Shown here: in pieces, positions 35,747 to 45,054 of the stretch
Position numbering within the stretch: the stretch's first letter is position 1
Layout: each line of letters starts with the position of its first letter
Assembly: GCF_022096995.1 (NCBI RefSeq)
Contig: NZ_JACXGQ010000001.1
Location: forward strand, 186,001-250,000
Length of the DNA stretch: 64,000 bases
DNA from: Yoonia sp. I 8.24
Lineage (GTDB): Bacteria > Pseudomonadota > Alphaproteobacteria > Rhodobacterales > Rhodobacteraceae
Direction of reading: 5' to 3'
Made by a program: the position numbers and the translations under genes
Notes under the pieces: model-generated
Databases searched by the model: none
Told to the model about the DNA's origin: nothing
The model's input: only the letters and a program-made list of their open reading frames with translations

Positions 35747-36798
35747 GCGCCCATTTCCGCAAGAAGCGTCGCTTGGGCATCGGCCTGTAGCGCAAGGACC
35801 GTTTCCTCAAGATCGCCCTGCATCACTTGGTTCAGCGAATAAAGCGTCAGGTTAATCCGGTGATCCGTCATCCGCCCTTGTGGGAAATTATAGGTGCGGA
35901 TCCGTTCAGACCGATCGCCCGACCCCACCTGCGCCTTGCGGTCCGCAGAGCGTTCGCCATCCACACGTTGGCGTTCTAGGTCAAACAATCGGGTTTTCAG
36001 CACCTGCATTGCAATTTCGCGGTTCCGATGTTGTGACTTTTCGGCGCTGACGACGATGATTCCTGTGGGGATGTGCAAAATACGCACGGCAGAATCGGTG
36101 GTGTTTACGTGTTGCCCGCCTGAGCCTGACGCGCGCATCGTATCAATACGTAGATCGCCGGGGTTAATCTGCACATCGACATCTTCGGCCTCTGGCAACA
36201 CCGCAACAGTCGCGGCAGATGTGTGAATACGGCCGCCACTTTCGGTTTCAGGCACACGTTGTACCCGGTGCACGCCGCTTTCATATTTCAGTTTTGCAAA
36301 GACGCCATCGCCCGCAACCCGCGCGACAACCTCTTTGATGCCGCCAAGCTCTGTTTCCGACATTTCCAAAATCTCAAACTTCCAGCCCTGCCCTTCGGAA
36401 TAACGCTGATACATGCGCAGCAGATCAGCCGCGAATAGCGACGCCTCATCGCCCCCGGTGCCGGGACGAATTTCAACCAAGGCGGGGCGCCCATCGGCGG
36501 CATCTTTGGGCAATAGTGCGAGCTGCACACCGTGTTCAGAAGCTTCAAGTGCTGCTTTTAGGTCAGGCAGCTCAAGCTCTGCCAATTCCTTCATCTCAGG
36601 ATCGGCAAGCATGGCTTCGGCATCTGCAATCTGCGCAACCAAGTCTTTATAGGCAGTCACGGTTTCGACGACAGGCCGCAGTTCCGCATATTCACGGCCC
36701 AAAGTCGCAATTTCATTGCCAGCAGAGCCATCGGCCATCTTGGCCTCTAGGAACTGGAAACGGTCAATGATTTGTTCAATTTTATCGGATGCTATCAT
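35743..36798 (-). CDS. prfA: peptide chain release factor 1
   Basis: RF1 recognises UAA and UAG stop codons and triggers peptide release. It has 351 residues. The GGQ motif lies in [18 protein letters not shown]; the stop-codon reading region is near [20 protein letters not shown]; and the C-terminal [17 protein letters not shown] block is intact. It is the first gene of a prfA-prmC pair, with 18 bases to the DUF1499 gene upstream in the same direction. Confidence 0.97.
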   Translation of the reverse strand: MIASDKIEQIIDRFQFLEAKMADGSAGNEIATLGREYAELRPVVETVTAYKDLVAQIADAEAMLADPEMKELAELELPDLKAALEASEHGVQLALLPKDAADGRPALVEIRPGTGGDEASLFAADLLRMYQRYSEGQGWKFEILEMSETELGGIKEVVARVAGDGVFAKLKYESGVHRVQRVPETESGGRIHTSAATVAVLPEAEDVDVQINPGDLRIDTMRASGSGGQHVNTTDSAVRILHIPTGIIVVSAEKSQHRNREIAMQVLKTRLFDLERQRVDGERSADRKAQVGSGDRSERIRTYNFPQGRMTDHRINLTLYSLNQVMQGDLEETVLALQADAQATLLAEMGA

Positions 36799-36816
36799 GG
36801 CACCCGGATTGGCGGA

Positions 36817-37248
36817 TCAAAGCGGATCGGTCAAGGGGGCAAGCGTGGTCATCCAGCCCAAGATACGGGTTTTATTTACCCCCATGTCCGATCTGCCAAA
36901 CCGCAGATACCCCGCAATGACCAACAAATCACCCTGCACCGACGCCGTCGTATAGTCTGGAAACCCCCACAGCGCAGAGCGCGTCTCAAAAGTGATTGTC
37001 CTGTCTTCGACGCTGCCCTCAATCACGCGGGTACGCGGCGTGGCAAGGGCGCGCTGTTCAACCGCCTGCAAGACATCGGCAGCTGGCGCCATGATTTTGC
37101 GCGCCGCTTGAAACCCACCTGCGCTTTGAACATCGCCGACTTCGGTCGGCAGCGCTGGCTTGTGGCGCGCGTCCAACCTTGTTGGCGCAAGCCGCACATA
37201 TCCCATCACGCCGATGAGAATAATCAAAAGCAATAAGACGATACGCAT
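36817..37248 (-). CDS. DUF1499 protein with N-terminal membrane helix
   Basis: This 143-residue protein has one N-terminal hydrophobic helix (IVLLLLIILIGVMGYV) and then the DUF1499 domain. The domain is recognised by RSALWGFPDYTTASV and RFGRSDMGVNKTRILGWM, with the family's conserved SxxGxN. It is probably exported or membrane anchored; the function of DUF1499 is unknown. The ATG at 37248 has GGAG ten bases upstream. An ATG at 37266 would add six residues and has no such site. It may be cotranscribed with prfA. Confidence 0.82.
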   Translation of the reverse strand: MRIVLLLLIILIGVMGYVRLAPTRLDARHKPALPTEVGDVQSAGGFQAARKIMAPAADVLQAVEQRALATPRTRVIEGSVEDRTITFETRSALWGFPDYTTASVQGDLLVIAGYLRFGRSDMGVNKTRILGWMTTLAPLTDPL

Positions 37249-37314
37249 CAGCGTGTTACTCCACATATTTGATAGGCATATTCTTGGAGGCTTGGTCGGG
37301 AAAACCGCCGCACT

Positions 37315-38478
37315 CTAACTATCCTCGAGCGGCAAAGCCCGTTCAATCAATCGTGCGAAATATGACGCGCCCGCAGGCGCCGCGTCATCGTCAAAATCAA
37401 ATTCCGGATGGTGCAAACCCGCCGTATCCCCGTTGCCGATAAACAAATATGCGCCGGGGCGTTTTTCGAGCAAATAGGCGAAATCTTCGGCCGCCATCTC
37501 GCGACCGCCGTTATCGTCAACCTCTGCAGACACTTCGCGCGCCACCTCAGCAGCGAATGCCGTGCGTTCAGGATCATTGATTGTCGCAGGGTAGCCGACC
37601 TCATAGGTCAAATCTGCCTGCACACCAAAGGCGGCCGCCTGCCCCGCGACGATTTCGTCCAGTCGTTTCATCACCAGTGCCTGCACATCACGATTAAATG
37701 TGCGCACGGTGCCGCTGATTTCGGCGGTTTCAGGGATAATATTGTTCGCTGAGCCAGAATGGAGCTGCGTAACAGAGACAACCAGATCGTCTTGCGTGAA
37801 GTGATTGCGGCTCACGATGGTCTGCACCGCCCCGTAAATCGCCACGGCAGCCACCAGCGGGTCATTGGTTTCATGTGGGGTTGCGGCATGCCCGCCCGTA
37901 CCTGTGATAACCACGCGAAATTCGTCGACAGCAGCCAGAACCGGCCCCGGCGTCGCCGAAAAAGCCCCCACAGCCAACCCAGGCGTATTATGCAACGCAT
38001 AAACCTGTGCAATGTCGAAGCGTTCAAGCATCCCTTCGCGCACCATCACATCGCCCCCGCCGCCAGCCTCTTCGGCGGGTTGAAAAATAAGGGCAACGCG
38101 GCCCGCAAAATTGCGCGTTTCCGCCAAATACTTCGCCGCACCCAGCAGCATGGTTGTATGCCCATCGTGACCACAGGCGTGCATTTTCCCGGGCACTGTT
38201 GAAGCGTGTTCCAACCCGGTCAGCTCGTCCATCGGCAGGGCATCCATATCCGCGCGCAACCCAATCGTTGGCCCCGGTGCATTGCCTTCAATGATCGCGA
38301 CCACCCCCGATGTTGCAATCCCTTCGTGAATGTCAGTCACACCAAATTCGCGCAGGCGTGCCACAACAAAGGCGGCCGTTTCATGACAATCAAACTGCAA
38401 TTCTGGATGCGCGTGCAAGTGACGACGCCATGTCTTCATGTCTTCGGCATAGTCAGCAATACGGTTAATAATGGGCAT
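37315..38478 (-). CDS. M20-family amidohydrolase (hippurate hydrolase/N-acyl amino acid type)
   Basis: This 387-residue dinuclear metallopeptidase-fold enzyme has YAEDMKTWRRHLHAHPEL at the N-terminus and metal ligands in HACGHDGHTTMLLG and QPAEEAGGGGDVMVREG (with the catalytic glutamate pair). The dimerisation domain includes TGTGGHAATPHETNDPLV, and the last histidine is in GLHHPEFDFDD. It fits the hippurate hydrolase / indole-acetyl-amino-acid hydrolase group, which removes acyl groups from amino acids. The exact substrate is open. It stands alone, with 138 bases to the divergent mazG. Confidence 0.92.
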   Translation of the reverse strand: MPIINRIADYAEDMKTWRRHLHAHPELQFDCHETAAFVVARLREFGVTDIHEGIATSGVVAIIEGNAPGPTIGLRADMDALPMDELTGLEHASTVPGKMHACGHDGHTTMLLGAAKYLAETRNFAGRVALIFQPAEEAGGGGDVMVREGMLERFDIAQVYALHNTPGLAVGAFSATPGPVLAAVDEFRVVITGTGGHAATPHETNDPLVAAVAIYGAVQTIVSRNHFTQDDLVVSVTQLHSGSANNIIPETAEISGTVRTFNRDVQALVMKRLDEIVAGQAAAFGVQADLTYEVGYPATINDPERTAFAAEVAREVSAEVDDNGGREMAAEDFAYLLEKRPGAYLFIGNGDTAGLHHPEFDFDDDAAPAGASYFARLIERALPLEDS

Positions 38479-38616
38479 CTAACGTGGCTTTCTAAAATAC
38501 AATTGATACCGCCGAAAAACTGCCAATTCCGCGCAACTGTCAAGCCCCTGTAATGACGGTCTTGGCGCGGGACGCGCTGTTGGCTAATCTTTGCGCAAAC
38601 AACAAAGGCCATCCAC

Positions 38617-39438
38617 ATGCCCGACGATCCCCTCATCCATGATCCAAATGGCGGATTACCGCGCCTTTTAGAAATTATGCGCCGTTTGCGTGACCCTGAT
38701 ACCGGTTGCCCATGGGATATCGCGCAAGATTTCGACAGTATCGCCCCCTATACAATCGAAGAATCATACGAGGTCGCGGATGCGATCGCCCGCAAGGATT
38801 GGCCCGACCTAGAAGGCGAATTGGGCGATCTTCTGTTGCAGACCGTGTACCACACGCAAATGGGCAGCGAAGCCGGGCTGTTTGATTTTGAAACGGTTGT
38901 AAAATCGGTGGCCGATAAGATGGTTGCCCGTCACCCGCATGTCTTCGGCGATGAATCGCGTGATAAATCCGCAGACCAGCAAACTGCCGATTGGGAAAAG
39001 ATTAAAGCCGCAGAGCGCGCGGGCAAAGCCCAAACGCGCACGCTGGATGGGGTGGCAACCGGGTTGCCCGCACTGACCCGCGCCGTAAAACTGCAAAAAC
39101 GTGCCGCGCGCGTGGGATTCGATTGGCCCGAAACGGCACAAGTGATCGACAAGTTGCAAGAAGAAGCCGCCGAGCTGCTCGAGGCCCGCGATGTTTTGAC
39201 GCAAACTGAGGTCGCAGAAGAATACGGTGATCTGATGTTCGTGATGGCGAACCTAGGGCGGCATTTGGGGGTGGACCCAGAAACCGCGCTGCGCAGCGCC
39301 AATGCCAAGTTTACAAGACGGTTTGAGGGGGTCGAAGATGCGCTCAGCGCCCTTGGTAAAACACCCCAGCAAAGCAACCTTGCCGAGATGGACGCGCTTT
39401 GGGACGCTGTCAAAGCACGCGAGAAAACGCCGAATTGA
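38617..39438 (+). CDS. mazG: nucleoside triphosphate pyrophosphohydrolase MazG
   Basis: MazG hydrolyses canonical and damaged NTPs/dNTPs to monophosphates. This 273-residue protein has the two tandem MazG domains. The first shows RLRDPDTGCPWDIAQDF and EESYEVADAI...EGELGDLLLQTVYH with the four acidic metal ligands. The second shows KLQEEAAELLEA...EEYGDLMFVMANL. Both metal sites look intact. AAAGG lies eight bases before the ATG. It appears monocistronic. Confidence 0.96.
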   Translation: MPDDPLIHDPNGGLPRLLEIMRRLRDPDTGCPWDIAQDFDSIAPYTIEESYEVADAIARKDWPDLEGELGDLLLQTVYHTQMGSEAGLFDFETVVKSVADKMVARHPHVFGDESRDKSADQQTADWEKIKAAERAGKAQTRTLDGVATGLPALTRAVKLQKRAARVGFDWPETAQVIDKLQEEAAELLEARDVLTQTEVAEEYGDLMFVMANLGRHLGVDPETALRSANAKFTRRFEGVEDALSALGKTPQQSNLAEMDALWDAVKAREKTPN

Positions 39439-39507
39439 CGCAGGCACGACTTGACCCGAGTAAAATAGTCAGATTAATGTGCGCCAATCTTAAATGGAGC
39501 CCAGCAT

Positions 39508-40512
39508 ATGACCCTACGCACCGCGCTTTTGACAACGGCATGCGCCGCAGTTGCAGCCCCGGCCCTTGCAGACGTAAATATTTATACAACGCGCCAGCCT
39601 GAGCTGATCCAACCCGTCATGGATGCGTTTACCGATGCGACAGGCATTCACGTGAACCTTGCCTATGTCAGCGATGGCGTGGTTGAGCGGCTCAAGGCCG
39701 AAGGCGCGCGTTCCCCTGCCGATCTGGTGATGACTGTCGATATCGCCAACCTGATGCAAATCGTCGAAGCTGGTGTCATCCAACCCGTGCAAAGCGAAGT
39801 ATTGACCGCCTCCGTGCCTGAAACCCTGCGCAGCAGCGACAACCTGTGGTTCGGCCTGACAACGCGCGCCCGTATTATCTATGCATCCGTAGACCGCGTC
39901 GCCGAAGGCGAAGTGACCACTTACGAAGACTTGGCCTCTGACACTTGGGAAGGCCGGATTTGCACCCGTTCTGGTGTGCACAATTACAATCTGGCGCTCA
40001 CATCCGCCGTCATCGCGCATCAGGGTGAAGATGGTGCCACAGAATGGGCCGCAGGCGTGCATGACAACCTTGCGCGCAAACCCGAAGGCAATGACCGCGC
40101 ACAGGTCAAGGCTATCTGGGCAGGCGAATGTGACATCAGCCTTGGCAACACCTACTACATGGGCCAAATGCTGGCTGATCCAGAGCAGACAGAATGGGCG
40201 AATTCTGTGCGAATCGTGTTCCCGACTTTCGAAAACGGCGGCACGCACGTCAATATTTCAGGGATCGCCATGACCAATGCCGCGCCAAACCGCGAAGAGG
40301 CCTTGCAGCTTATGGAATATCTTGTCTCGCCCGAGGCGCAGGCCATCTACGCTGAATTGAACCATGAGTATCCGGTACTCGAAAGCGCCGCACTGTCGGA
40401 TCTGGTCGCAAGCTGGGGCAGCTTTGAACCAGACGCTGTCGCCCTAGAAGAACTGGCCGGGCACCGCCCCGCAGCACTGCGGATCATGGAAGAAGTCAAC
40501 TTCGACGGCTAA
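39508..40512 (+). CDS. periplasmic Fe(III)-binding protein (FutA/FbpA type), orphan
   Basis: This 334-residue extracellular solute-binding protein has a signal peptide (cleavage near PALADV). The fold begins VNIYTTRQPELIQPVMDAF, and the tyrosine pair in LGNTYYMGQM corresponds to the iron-binding Tyr195/Tyr196 of FbpA. DNLWFGLTTRARIIYAS is also typical. It should deliver ferric iron to an ABC permease, but no permease or ATPase gene is adjacent, and a strong terminator follows. Upstream, an AGATT-N10-AATCT inverted repeat and TTGACC may be regulatory, but no canonical Irr or Fur site is seen. Confidence 0.9.
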   Translation: MTLRTALLTTACAAVAAPALADVNIYTTRQPELIQPVMDAFTDATGIHVNLAYVSDGVVERLKAEGARSPADLVMTVDIANLMQIVEAGVIQPVQSEVLTASVPETLRSSDNLWFGLTTRARIIYASVDRVAEGEVTTYEDLASDTWEGRICTRSGVHNYNLALTSAVIAHQGEDGATEWAAGVHDNLARKPEGNDRAQVKAIWAGECDISLGNTYYMGQMLADPEQTEWANSVRIVFPTFENGGTHVNISGIAMTNAAPNREEALQLMEYLVSPEAQAIYAELNHEYPVLESAALSDLVASWGSFEPDAVALEELAGHRPAALRIMEEVNFDG

Positions 40513-40543
40513 GCGGATCAGACACGTCCCTTGAAACGCAATG

Positions 40544-40572
40544 CGCCCCGCCAATCTGGCGGGGCGTTTTTG
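40544..40572 (+). terminator. strong intrinsic terminator
   Basis: CGCCCCGCC (40544-40552) pairs perfectly with GGCGGGGCG (40558-40566) around AATCT, followed by TTTTTGC. It ends the iron-binding protein gene and shows that the gene is not read into a permease operon. Confidence 0.92.
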
Positions 40573-40595
40573 CTTTCGCTATAAAAACCGATGTC

Positions 40596-41483
40596 TTATG
40601 CGAGATGCGTTCTGAAATGCGCAATCGTGCGATCCCACGATAGGGTCGCCATGTCTTCGTCGTAGCGCGGCGTGCTGTCGTTATGAAAGCCGTGGTTCGC
40701 ATTTTCATAGATGAAGGCCTCATAGGCCTTATCATTCGCTTTCAATGCGTCCTCATATGCGGGCCAACCTTCGTTCACACGCGCGTCAAGCTCGCCGTAG
40801 TGCAACAGCAATGGTGCCTGAATTTGCGGGACATCTTCAGCGGCAGGTTGACGCCCATAATACGGTACGGCTGCCTTAAGCTCTGGGTATGCGACTGCGG
40901 CGGCATTGGCCACACCGCCACCATAACAGAACCCCGTAATCCCAACATTCCCGGTCGATCCTTCGTGGGTCATCATAAATTCAACAGCCGCAAACATATC
41001 ATTCATAAGCTTGGTGCCATCGACAGTGCGTTGCAGATCACGCCCCTCGGCGTCATTGCCCGGATAGCCGCCAACGGACGACAACCCGTCAGGCGCAATC
41101 GCCATAAAGCCAGCCTTGGCCAAACGGCGGGCGACGTCTTCGATATAAGGGTTAAGGCCGCGGTTTTCATGCACCACGACGACGGCGGGCAGTTTGCCTT
41201 CGACGCCAGCAGGGCGCACCAAATAGCCGCGCACTTCGCCATGGCCATTGGGCGATGGGTAGGTGATATATTCAGGGACGATTTCAGGGTCGTTAAAAGA
41301 CACCTGTTCGGCCAAGGCATAGTTGGGCGCCATCAAGCCCAGAATTGTGGTTGCGGTCATGCCGGCCACAGCAAATTTAGACGCACCTTCAAGGAACTGG
41401 CGCTTTGTGATCATCCCATGCGCATAAAAATCGTACAGTTCCAGTAACTTAGGATCAAAGTCTTTTGCGGTTAAACGTGTCAT
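40596..41483 (-). CDS. dienelactone hydrolase-family protein with Tat-like leader
   Basis: This 295-residue protein has an N-terminal extension that ends in a hydrophobic segment (TKRQFLEGASKFAVAGMTAT, then ILGLMAPNYALA), similar to a Tat signal but with KR in place of RR. The catalytic domain has VVVVHENRGLNPYI (glutamate), the cysteine nucleophile in GITGFCYGGG, an aspartate in YGELDARVN and a histidine in ANHGFHND. These are the dienelactone hydrolase residues of the YghX-like group. It probably acts outside the cytoplasm on lactones or esters; the substrate is unknown. An inverted repeat lies just upstream. Confidence 0.88.
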   Translation of the reverse strand: MTRLTAKDFDPKLLELYDFYAHGMITKRQFLEGASKFAVAGMTATTILGLMAPNYALAEQVSFNDPEIVPEYITYPSPNGHGEVRGYLVRPAGVEGKLPAVVVVHENRGLNPYIEDVARRLAKAGFMAIAPDGLSSVGGYPGNDAEGRDLQRTVDGTKLMNDMFAAVEFMMTHEGSTGNVGITGFCYGGGVANAAAVAYPELKAAVPYYGRQPAAEDVPQIQAPLLLHYGELDARVNEGWPAYEDALKANDKAYEAFIYENANHGFHNDSTPRYDEDMATLSWDRTIAHFRTHLA

Positions 41484-41495
41484 GTCATTCCCTCG

Positions 41496-41514
41496 GTTTA
41501 TAGATATGATAAAC
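41496..41514. promoter_or_regulatory. inverted repeat upstream of the dienelactone hydrolase gene
   Basis: GTTTAT-AGATATG-ATAAAC is a perfect 6-bp inverted repeat with a 7-base spacer, ending 13 bases before the start codon. TTGTCG (-35) and a TATCAT/TATAAA (-10) candidate overlap it on the minus strand, so a repressor bound here would block transcription. The rest of the 209-base gap (41515-41692) shows no gene. Confidence 0.4.
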
Positions 41515-41692
41515 TGTAGTTGAAACGAGCGACAATATCACATGCCGTAATCCGAGATAAACGAAACGTGATTGATGTCTAGGGTTGTGAGCATTACCGC
41601 GTTCTTAACCACCGGACCCTTCACTCGAAAACCCCAACTGATTTGTATGATGCAGACGTGGCCAACGGCCGCTCTGAGCCCATTGTGTCAAT

Positions 41693-42301
41693 CTAGACGA
41701 GGCCATGAATTTTAGCGAAGGGGTCCCAATGGCTATCCCGATGCCAAGTATATTCGCAAATCTCAGCGACCTTTTCGGCAGTTTCAATATCTTTCATCTT
41801 GGCAATGGCACCGAGAGCCATATCCATACCCGCTGAGACACCGGAGGACGTCATGAACGGTCCATCTTCGACCCATCTAGCTTTTCGTACCCATTCCACG
41901 TTTGGTGCCTGATCTACGACCCAAGAGAACGCCGCTTTGTTTGTTGTCGCGCGACGACCGTTCAGAATGCCTGTCTTTGCCAACAAGAGACTGCCAGTGC
42001 AAACGCTTAAGGTATATTCAGCATTTTCTGACGTTTCGCGGATCCAATCGAGCAACTCTTGATTGTTGATTTCATGCCGTACCCCCTTGCCGCCGGGTAC
42101 GAACAAAATGTCGTAGTTTGTTCCGCTATCGATGGTTGTAACCGCATGGGCAGCGAGACGTTGGCTGCTTGGAACAGGTCCTTCGCTTTGGGCCACAAGA
42201 TCAATGTGGAAGTCCTCGTCAAGAAGCCCAATCATCTCCATCGGCCCGAACACATCGAGCAATTCGAAACCGGGAAAAAGCAAAGCACCAATACGTCGCA
42301 T
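41693..42301 (-). CDS. DJ-1/PfpI-family protein (isonitrile hydratase-like)
   Basis: This 202-residue protein of the DJ-1 superfamily has the nucleophile elbow LSVCTGSLLLAKTGIL and the acidic residue in FPGFELLDVFGPMEM. RRATTNKAAFSWV and TSSGVSAGMDMALG are found in the isocyanide hydratase/AraC-coregulator subgroup. The cysteine and glutamate needed for chemistry are present; the substrate is unknown. The ATG at 42301 has AGGAG seven bases upstream and is preferred over the ATG at 42319, which lies before that site. Codons are A/T richer than average for the window, so it may be a later arrival. Confidence 0.87.
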   Translation of the reverse strand: MRRIGALLFPGFELLDVFGPMEMIGLLDEDFHIDLVAQSEGPVPSSQRLAAHAVTTIDSGTNYDILFVPGGKGVRHEINNQELLDWIRETSENAEYTLSVCTGSLLLAKTGILNGRRATTNKAAFSWVVDQAPNVEWVRKARWVEDGPFMTSSGVSAGMDMALGAIAKMKDIETAEKVAEICEYTWHRDSHWDPFAKIHGLV

Positions 42302-42430
42302 CTGAAAACTCCTGAACATACTTCGCCTGTGTTAGGGCATTGCTTCAATGGTCGCAAAGTCCCGCATAGCAGACTTTAGGCGCTAAGGTTCATGGCTGAC
42401 AGTTAACAGGACCAGCCTCTAAAAACGGGT

Positions 42431-44239
42431 TTACCCAGCCGCTTTTTCTTCCAGCATCAGCCATTCTTCTTCGGCGTCTGAGCGCGCATTCTGACGCGCG
42501 ATGAGCGCGTCGGTTGCTTTTTGGAATTTGGCAGGAAATTTCGTGAAAAGCTCTGGATCGGCCAGCAATTCTTCGAGTTTGCTAATCTCAGCGGTGAATG
42601 TGTCAATCACCCCCGGCAATGCTTCGAGCCGGTGTTTTTCTGTAAACGATAGACCAGATGCAGCCTTCTTTTCGGCAGACTTTTGTTTCTTTGCCAGAGA
42701 CTTAGAGGCGGTCTTTGCCTCAACAAAGTCGCCGCCACGCTGCGCGCGGTAGTCGGTCCAGCCGCCTGCATAAACGACGGCCTGCCCGTTGCCTTCCATC
42801 GCGATGGTCGTTGTTGCAACCCGGTCAAGAAAGTCGCGGTCGTGACTGACCAAAAGCACGGTGCCGTCGTAATCGCCCAAGATGTCCTGCAACAGGTCCA
42901 GCGTTTCGATGTCGAGATCGTTGGTCGGCTCATCAAGAATCAGCAGGTTGCTTTCGCGCGCCATGAGCCGCGCCAGCAAAAGTCGGGCCTTTTCACCACC
43001 TGACAATGACCGCACGGGCGCACGGGCTTGTGCCTCGTCGAAAAGAAATTCTTTGAGATAACCAACCACATGTTTGGGATTGCCGCGCACCATGATCTGA
43101 TCCGATTTGCCACTGACACCCAATTCAGGGTCATTGGCCAGATTTTCCCACAGCGTCATATCATTATTCAACGCGGCGCGGGTCTGGTCAAACACCGCGA
43201 TATCAAGGTTTGTGCCAAGCTTGACGTTGCCCTCATCCGGTGCAACCTGCCCAAGCAGCATTTTGATCAGCGTCGTTTTCCCGACGCCGTTCGGCCCGAC
43301 AAACGCAATGCGGTCACCACGTTGCACGGTCAAATCAAGCCCTTGCACGATCTGCTTATCACCAAAGGATTTGGTCAGGCCAAAGGCCTCTACCACCTTT
43401 TTGCCCGATGTGCTGCCGCCATCAAACGCCATTGCAGCCGTCCCTTGGCGTTTGATTTGGCTCGCTTTTTCAGCGCGCAAATCTTGCAAAGCCCGCAAAC
43501 GTCCTTGGTTCCGGGTCCGGCGAGCAGAAATGCCCTCAACGGCCCAACGAGCCTCTTGTTTGATTTTGCGGTTCAGCTTGTGGCGTTGCTGGTCTTCTTC
43601 TTCCCAGATTTTTTCGCGCCAAGCCTCAAAATTCTCAAACCCTTCTTCGGCCCGGCGCACAGCACCCCGATCAATCCACAGGGTCGCACGAGTCAGCGCG
43701 CGCAAGAACGCCCTATCGTGACTGATCAGCACAAAGGCAGCCCGCGTGGTTTTCAGCTCATTTTCAAGCCAAGCAATCGCTTCAATATCAAGATGGTTTG
43801 TCGGCTCGTCGAGCAACATCAATTCAGGTGCTTCGGCCATCAGTTTGGCCAAGGCCGCGCGGCGGCGTTCCCCGCCCGATGCGGTTGCGACCTTGCCGGC
43901 GGGATCAAATTTCAACCCCTCGGCCACCATATCGACCTTATAGGCCTCGTCTATATCCAGACCGCTGGCCGCATATTCACCAAGCGTTTCAAACCCTTCC
44001 ATGGTTGGATCCTGCTCCATATAGCCGACCTGCACGCCGGGCGATGCAACGCGGGTGCCACTGTCGACCTCGACCAATCCGGCCATGACTTTCATCAAGG
44101 TGGATTTGCCCGACCCGTTGCGCCCAACCAGCGCCACACGGTCGCCCGGCTGGACAACCAGCGACAGGTCTTCGAATACAGGATCGCCGCCGAATGTCAG
44201 CGCGATGTCGGAAATTTGGAGTAAGGGTGCTCTAGCCAT
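42431..44239 (-). CDS. uup: ABC-F ATPase of the Uup type
   Basis: This 602-residue soluble twin-ATPase has Walker A LVGRNGSGKST and FVGPNGVGKTT, signatures TASGGERRRA and LSGGEKARLL, and Walker B LMLLDEPTNHLDIE and LLILDEPTNDLDIE. The C-terminal coiled-coil domain (LSFTEKHRLEALPGVIDTF through EEWLMLEEKAAG) is the Uup hallmark and binds DNA or ribosomes in E. coli. The role is probably ribosome or replication-associated quality control. It is the second ABC-F gene of the window. olsB ends 30 bases upstream in the same direction. Confidence 0.93.
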   Translation of the reverse strand: MARAPLLQISDIALTFGGDPVFEDLSLVVQPGDRVALVGRNGSGKSTLMKVMAGLVEVDSGTRVASPGVQVGYMEQDPTMEGFETLGEYAASGLDIDEAYKVDMVAEGLKFDPAGKVATASGGERRRAALAKLMAEAPELMLLDEPTNHLDIEAIAWLENELKTTRAAFVLISHDRAFLRALTRATLWIDRGAVRRAEEGFENFEAWREKIWEEEDQQRHKLNRKIKQEARWAVEGISARRTRNQGRLRALQDLRAEKASQIKRQGTAAMAFDGGSTSGKKVVEAFGLTKSFGDKQIVQGLDLTVQRGDRIAFVGPNGVGKTTLIKMLLGQVAPDEGNVKLGTNLDIAVFDQTRAALNNDMTLWENLANDPELGVSGKSDQIMVRGNPKHVVGYLKEFLFDEAQARAPVRSLSGGEKARLLLARLMARESNLLILDEPTNDLDIETLDLLQDILGDYDGTVLLVSHDRDFLDRVATTTIAMEGNGQAVVYAGGWTDYRAQRGGDFVEAKTASKSLAKKQKSAEKKAASGLSFTEKHRLEALPGVIDTFTAEISKLEELLADPELFTKFPAKFQKATDALIARQNARSDAEEEWLMLEEKAAG

Positions 44240-44269
44240 AGCGCCTGCTACGGCGCGACGGCGCTTGCG

Positions 44270-44983
44270 TCAACTGGCAACCGCACGCAATCGTGCCACA
44301 CGGGCTGCTGACATGGCGCTAACGGGCAGACAGGTGAACACATGCAGCGTGTTCATCTTAGGATCAACGACCACATGATCACCGACCCAGCCGCCCAAAG
44401 ACAGGTAGGATTTAAGCAATGCAGGTACGGGCGCAATGCCACTTGGCGCGATATCCACCATCCGCACGGCCTGTGCCGTGGTGATGGATGGGATCAGATC
44501 GGGCGGCCCTTGGTGATTGCGCATAAGCCGTTGAAATGCGGCGCCATATACGCGCGGGTCTGTCCCGACAAAGCTGGTGCAACCCAGCAACATCTGCGCC
44601 CCGTGTTGGTCGACAATCCGGGTCAGCGCGCCCCAAAGCATCCGCAAAAGATCGGCGTCCATGTTGCCCGGAGCCGTACAAAAACGCCCGATCTCTAGAA
44701 ACGGGCCAACCTGCCCCCGCCAACCCGACAGGTCGTAATATTGCGCCACATAGCCCCGGGCCAGATCATCCGCCCTGTGTGCCAACCGAAACCGCAACGT
44801 ACCACAAAGCACACCCTCGCGATCATGGATCATCAGATGTTGAAATTCGGGATCTAGCGGATCAGCATCTTCACCTGCCCCCCCATGAAAACTAAGATGG
44901 CGCAGCGCCTGACAGGCCCGCACATCTGCGGCACTTGCGGCAAGCCGCGCTGTCAGCTTACCTTTTTCAAACGGAAATGTCAT
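44270..44983 (-). CDS. olsB: OlsB, ornithine N-acyltransferase for ornithine lipids
   Basis: OlsB transfers a 3-hydroxyacyl chain from acyl carrier protein to ornithine, the first step of ornithine-lipid synthesis. This 237-residue GNAT-fold protein shows ACQALRHLSFHGGAGEDADP, YYDLSGWRGQVGPFLEIGRF and MLLGCTSFVGTDPRVYGAAF, all characteristic of the OlsB/hemolysin-like acyltransferase group. OlsA, the second enzyme, is not in the window. Ornithine lipids replace phospholipids in phosphate-poor sea water in related bacteria. AAGGGATG before the ATG supports the start. Confidence 0.9.
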   Translation of the reverse strand: MTFPFEKGKLTARLAASAADVRACQALRHLSFHGGAGEDADPLDPEFQHLMIHDREGVLCGTLRFRLAHRADDLARGYVAQYYDLSGWRGQVGPFLEIGRFCTAPGNMDADLLRMLWGALTRIVDQHGAQMLLGCTSFVGTDPRVYGAAFQRLMRNHQGPPDLIPSITTAQAVRMVDIAPSGIAPVPALLKSYLSLGGWVGDHVVVDPKMNTLHVFTCLPVSAMSAARVARLRAVAS

Positions 44984-45054
44984 TACGGCATCCCTTGGCG
45001 AACGTTTGTCTTCAGCTTAGGTTAGATGGTAAGAATGCAAAAGGATTATGAATG

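Noticed and set aside
39475-39496. AGATT-N10-AATCT before the iron-binding protein gene as an iron operator
   Set aside because: It does not fit Irr (TTAGAA-N3-TTCTAA), RirA (TGA-N9-TCA) or Fur/Mur consensus, so it is only mentioned in the gene entry.
43028-44224. 398-residue plus-strand open frame opposite uup
   Set aside because: It is antisense to a fully conserved ABC-F gene; long shadow frames are usual opposite GC-rich genes.
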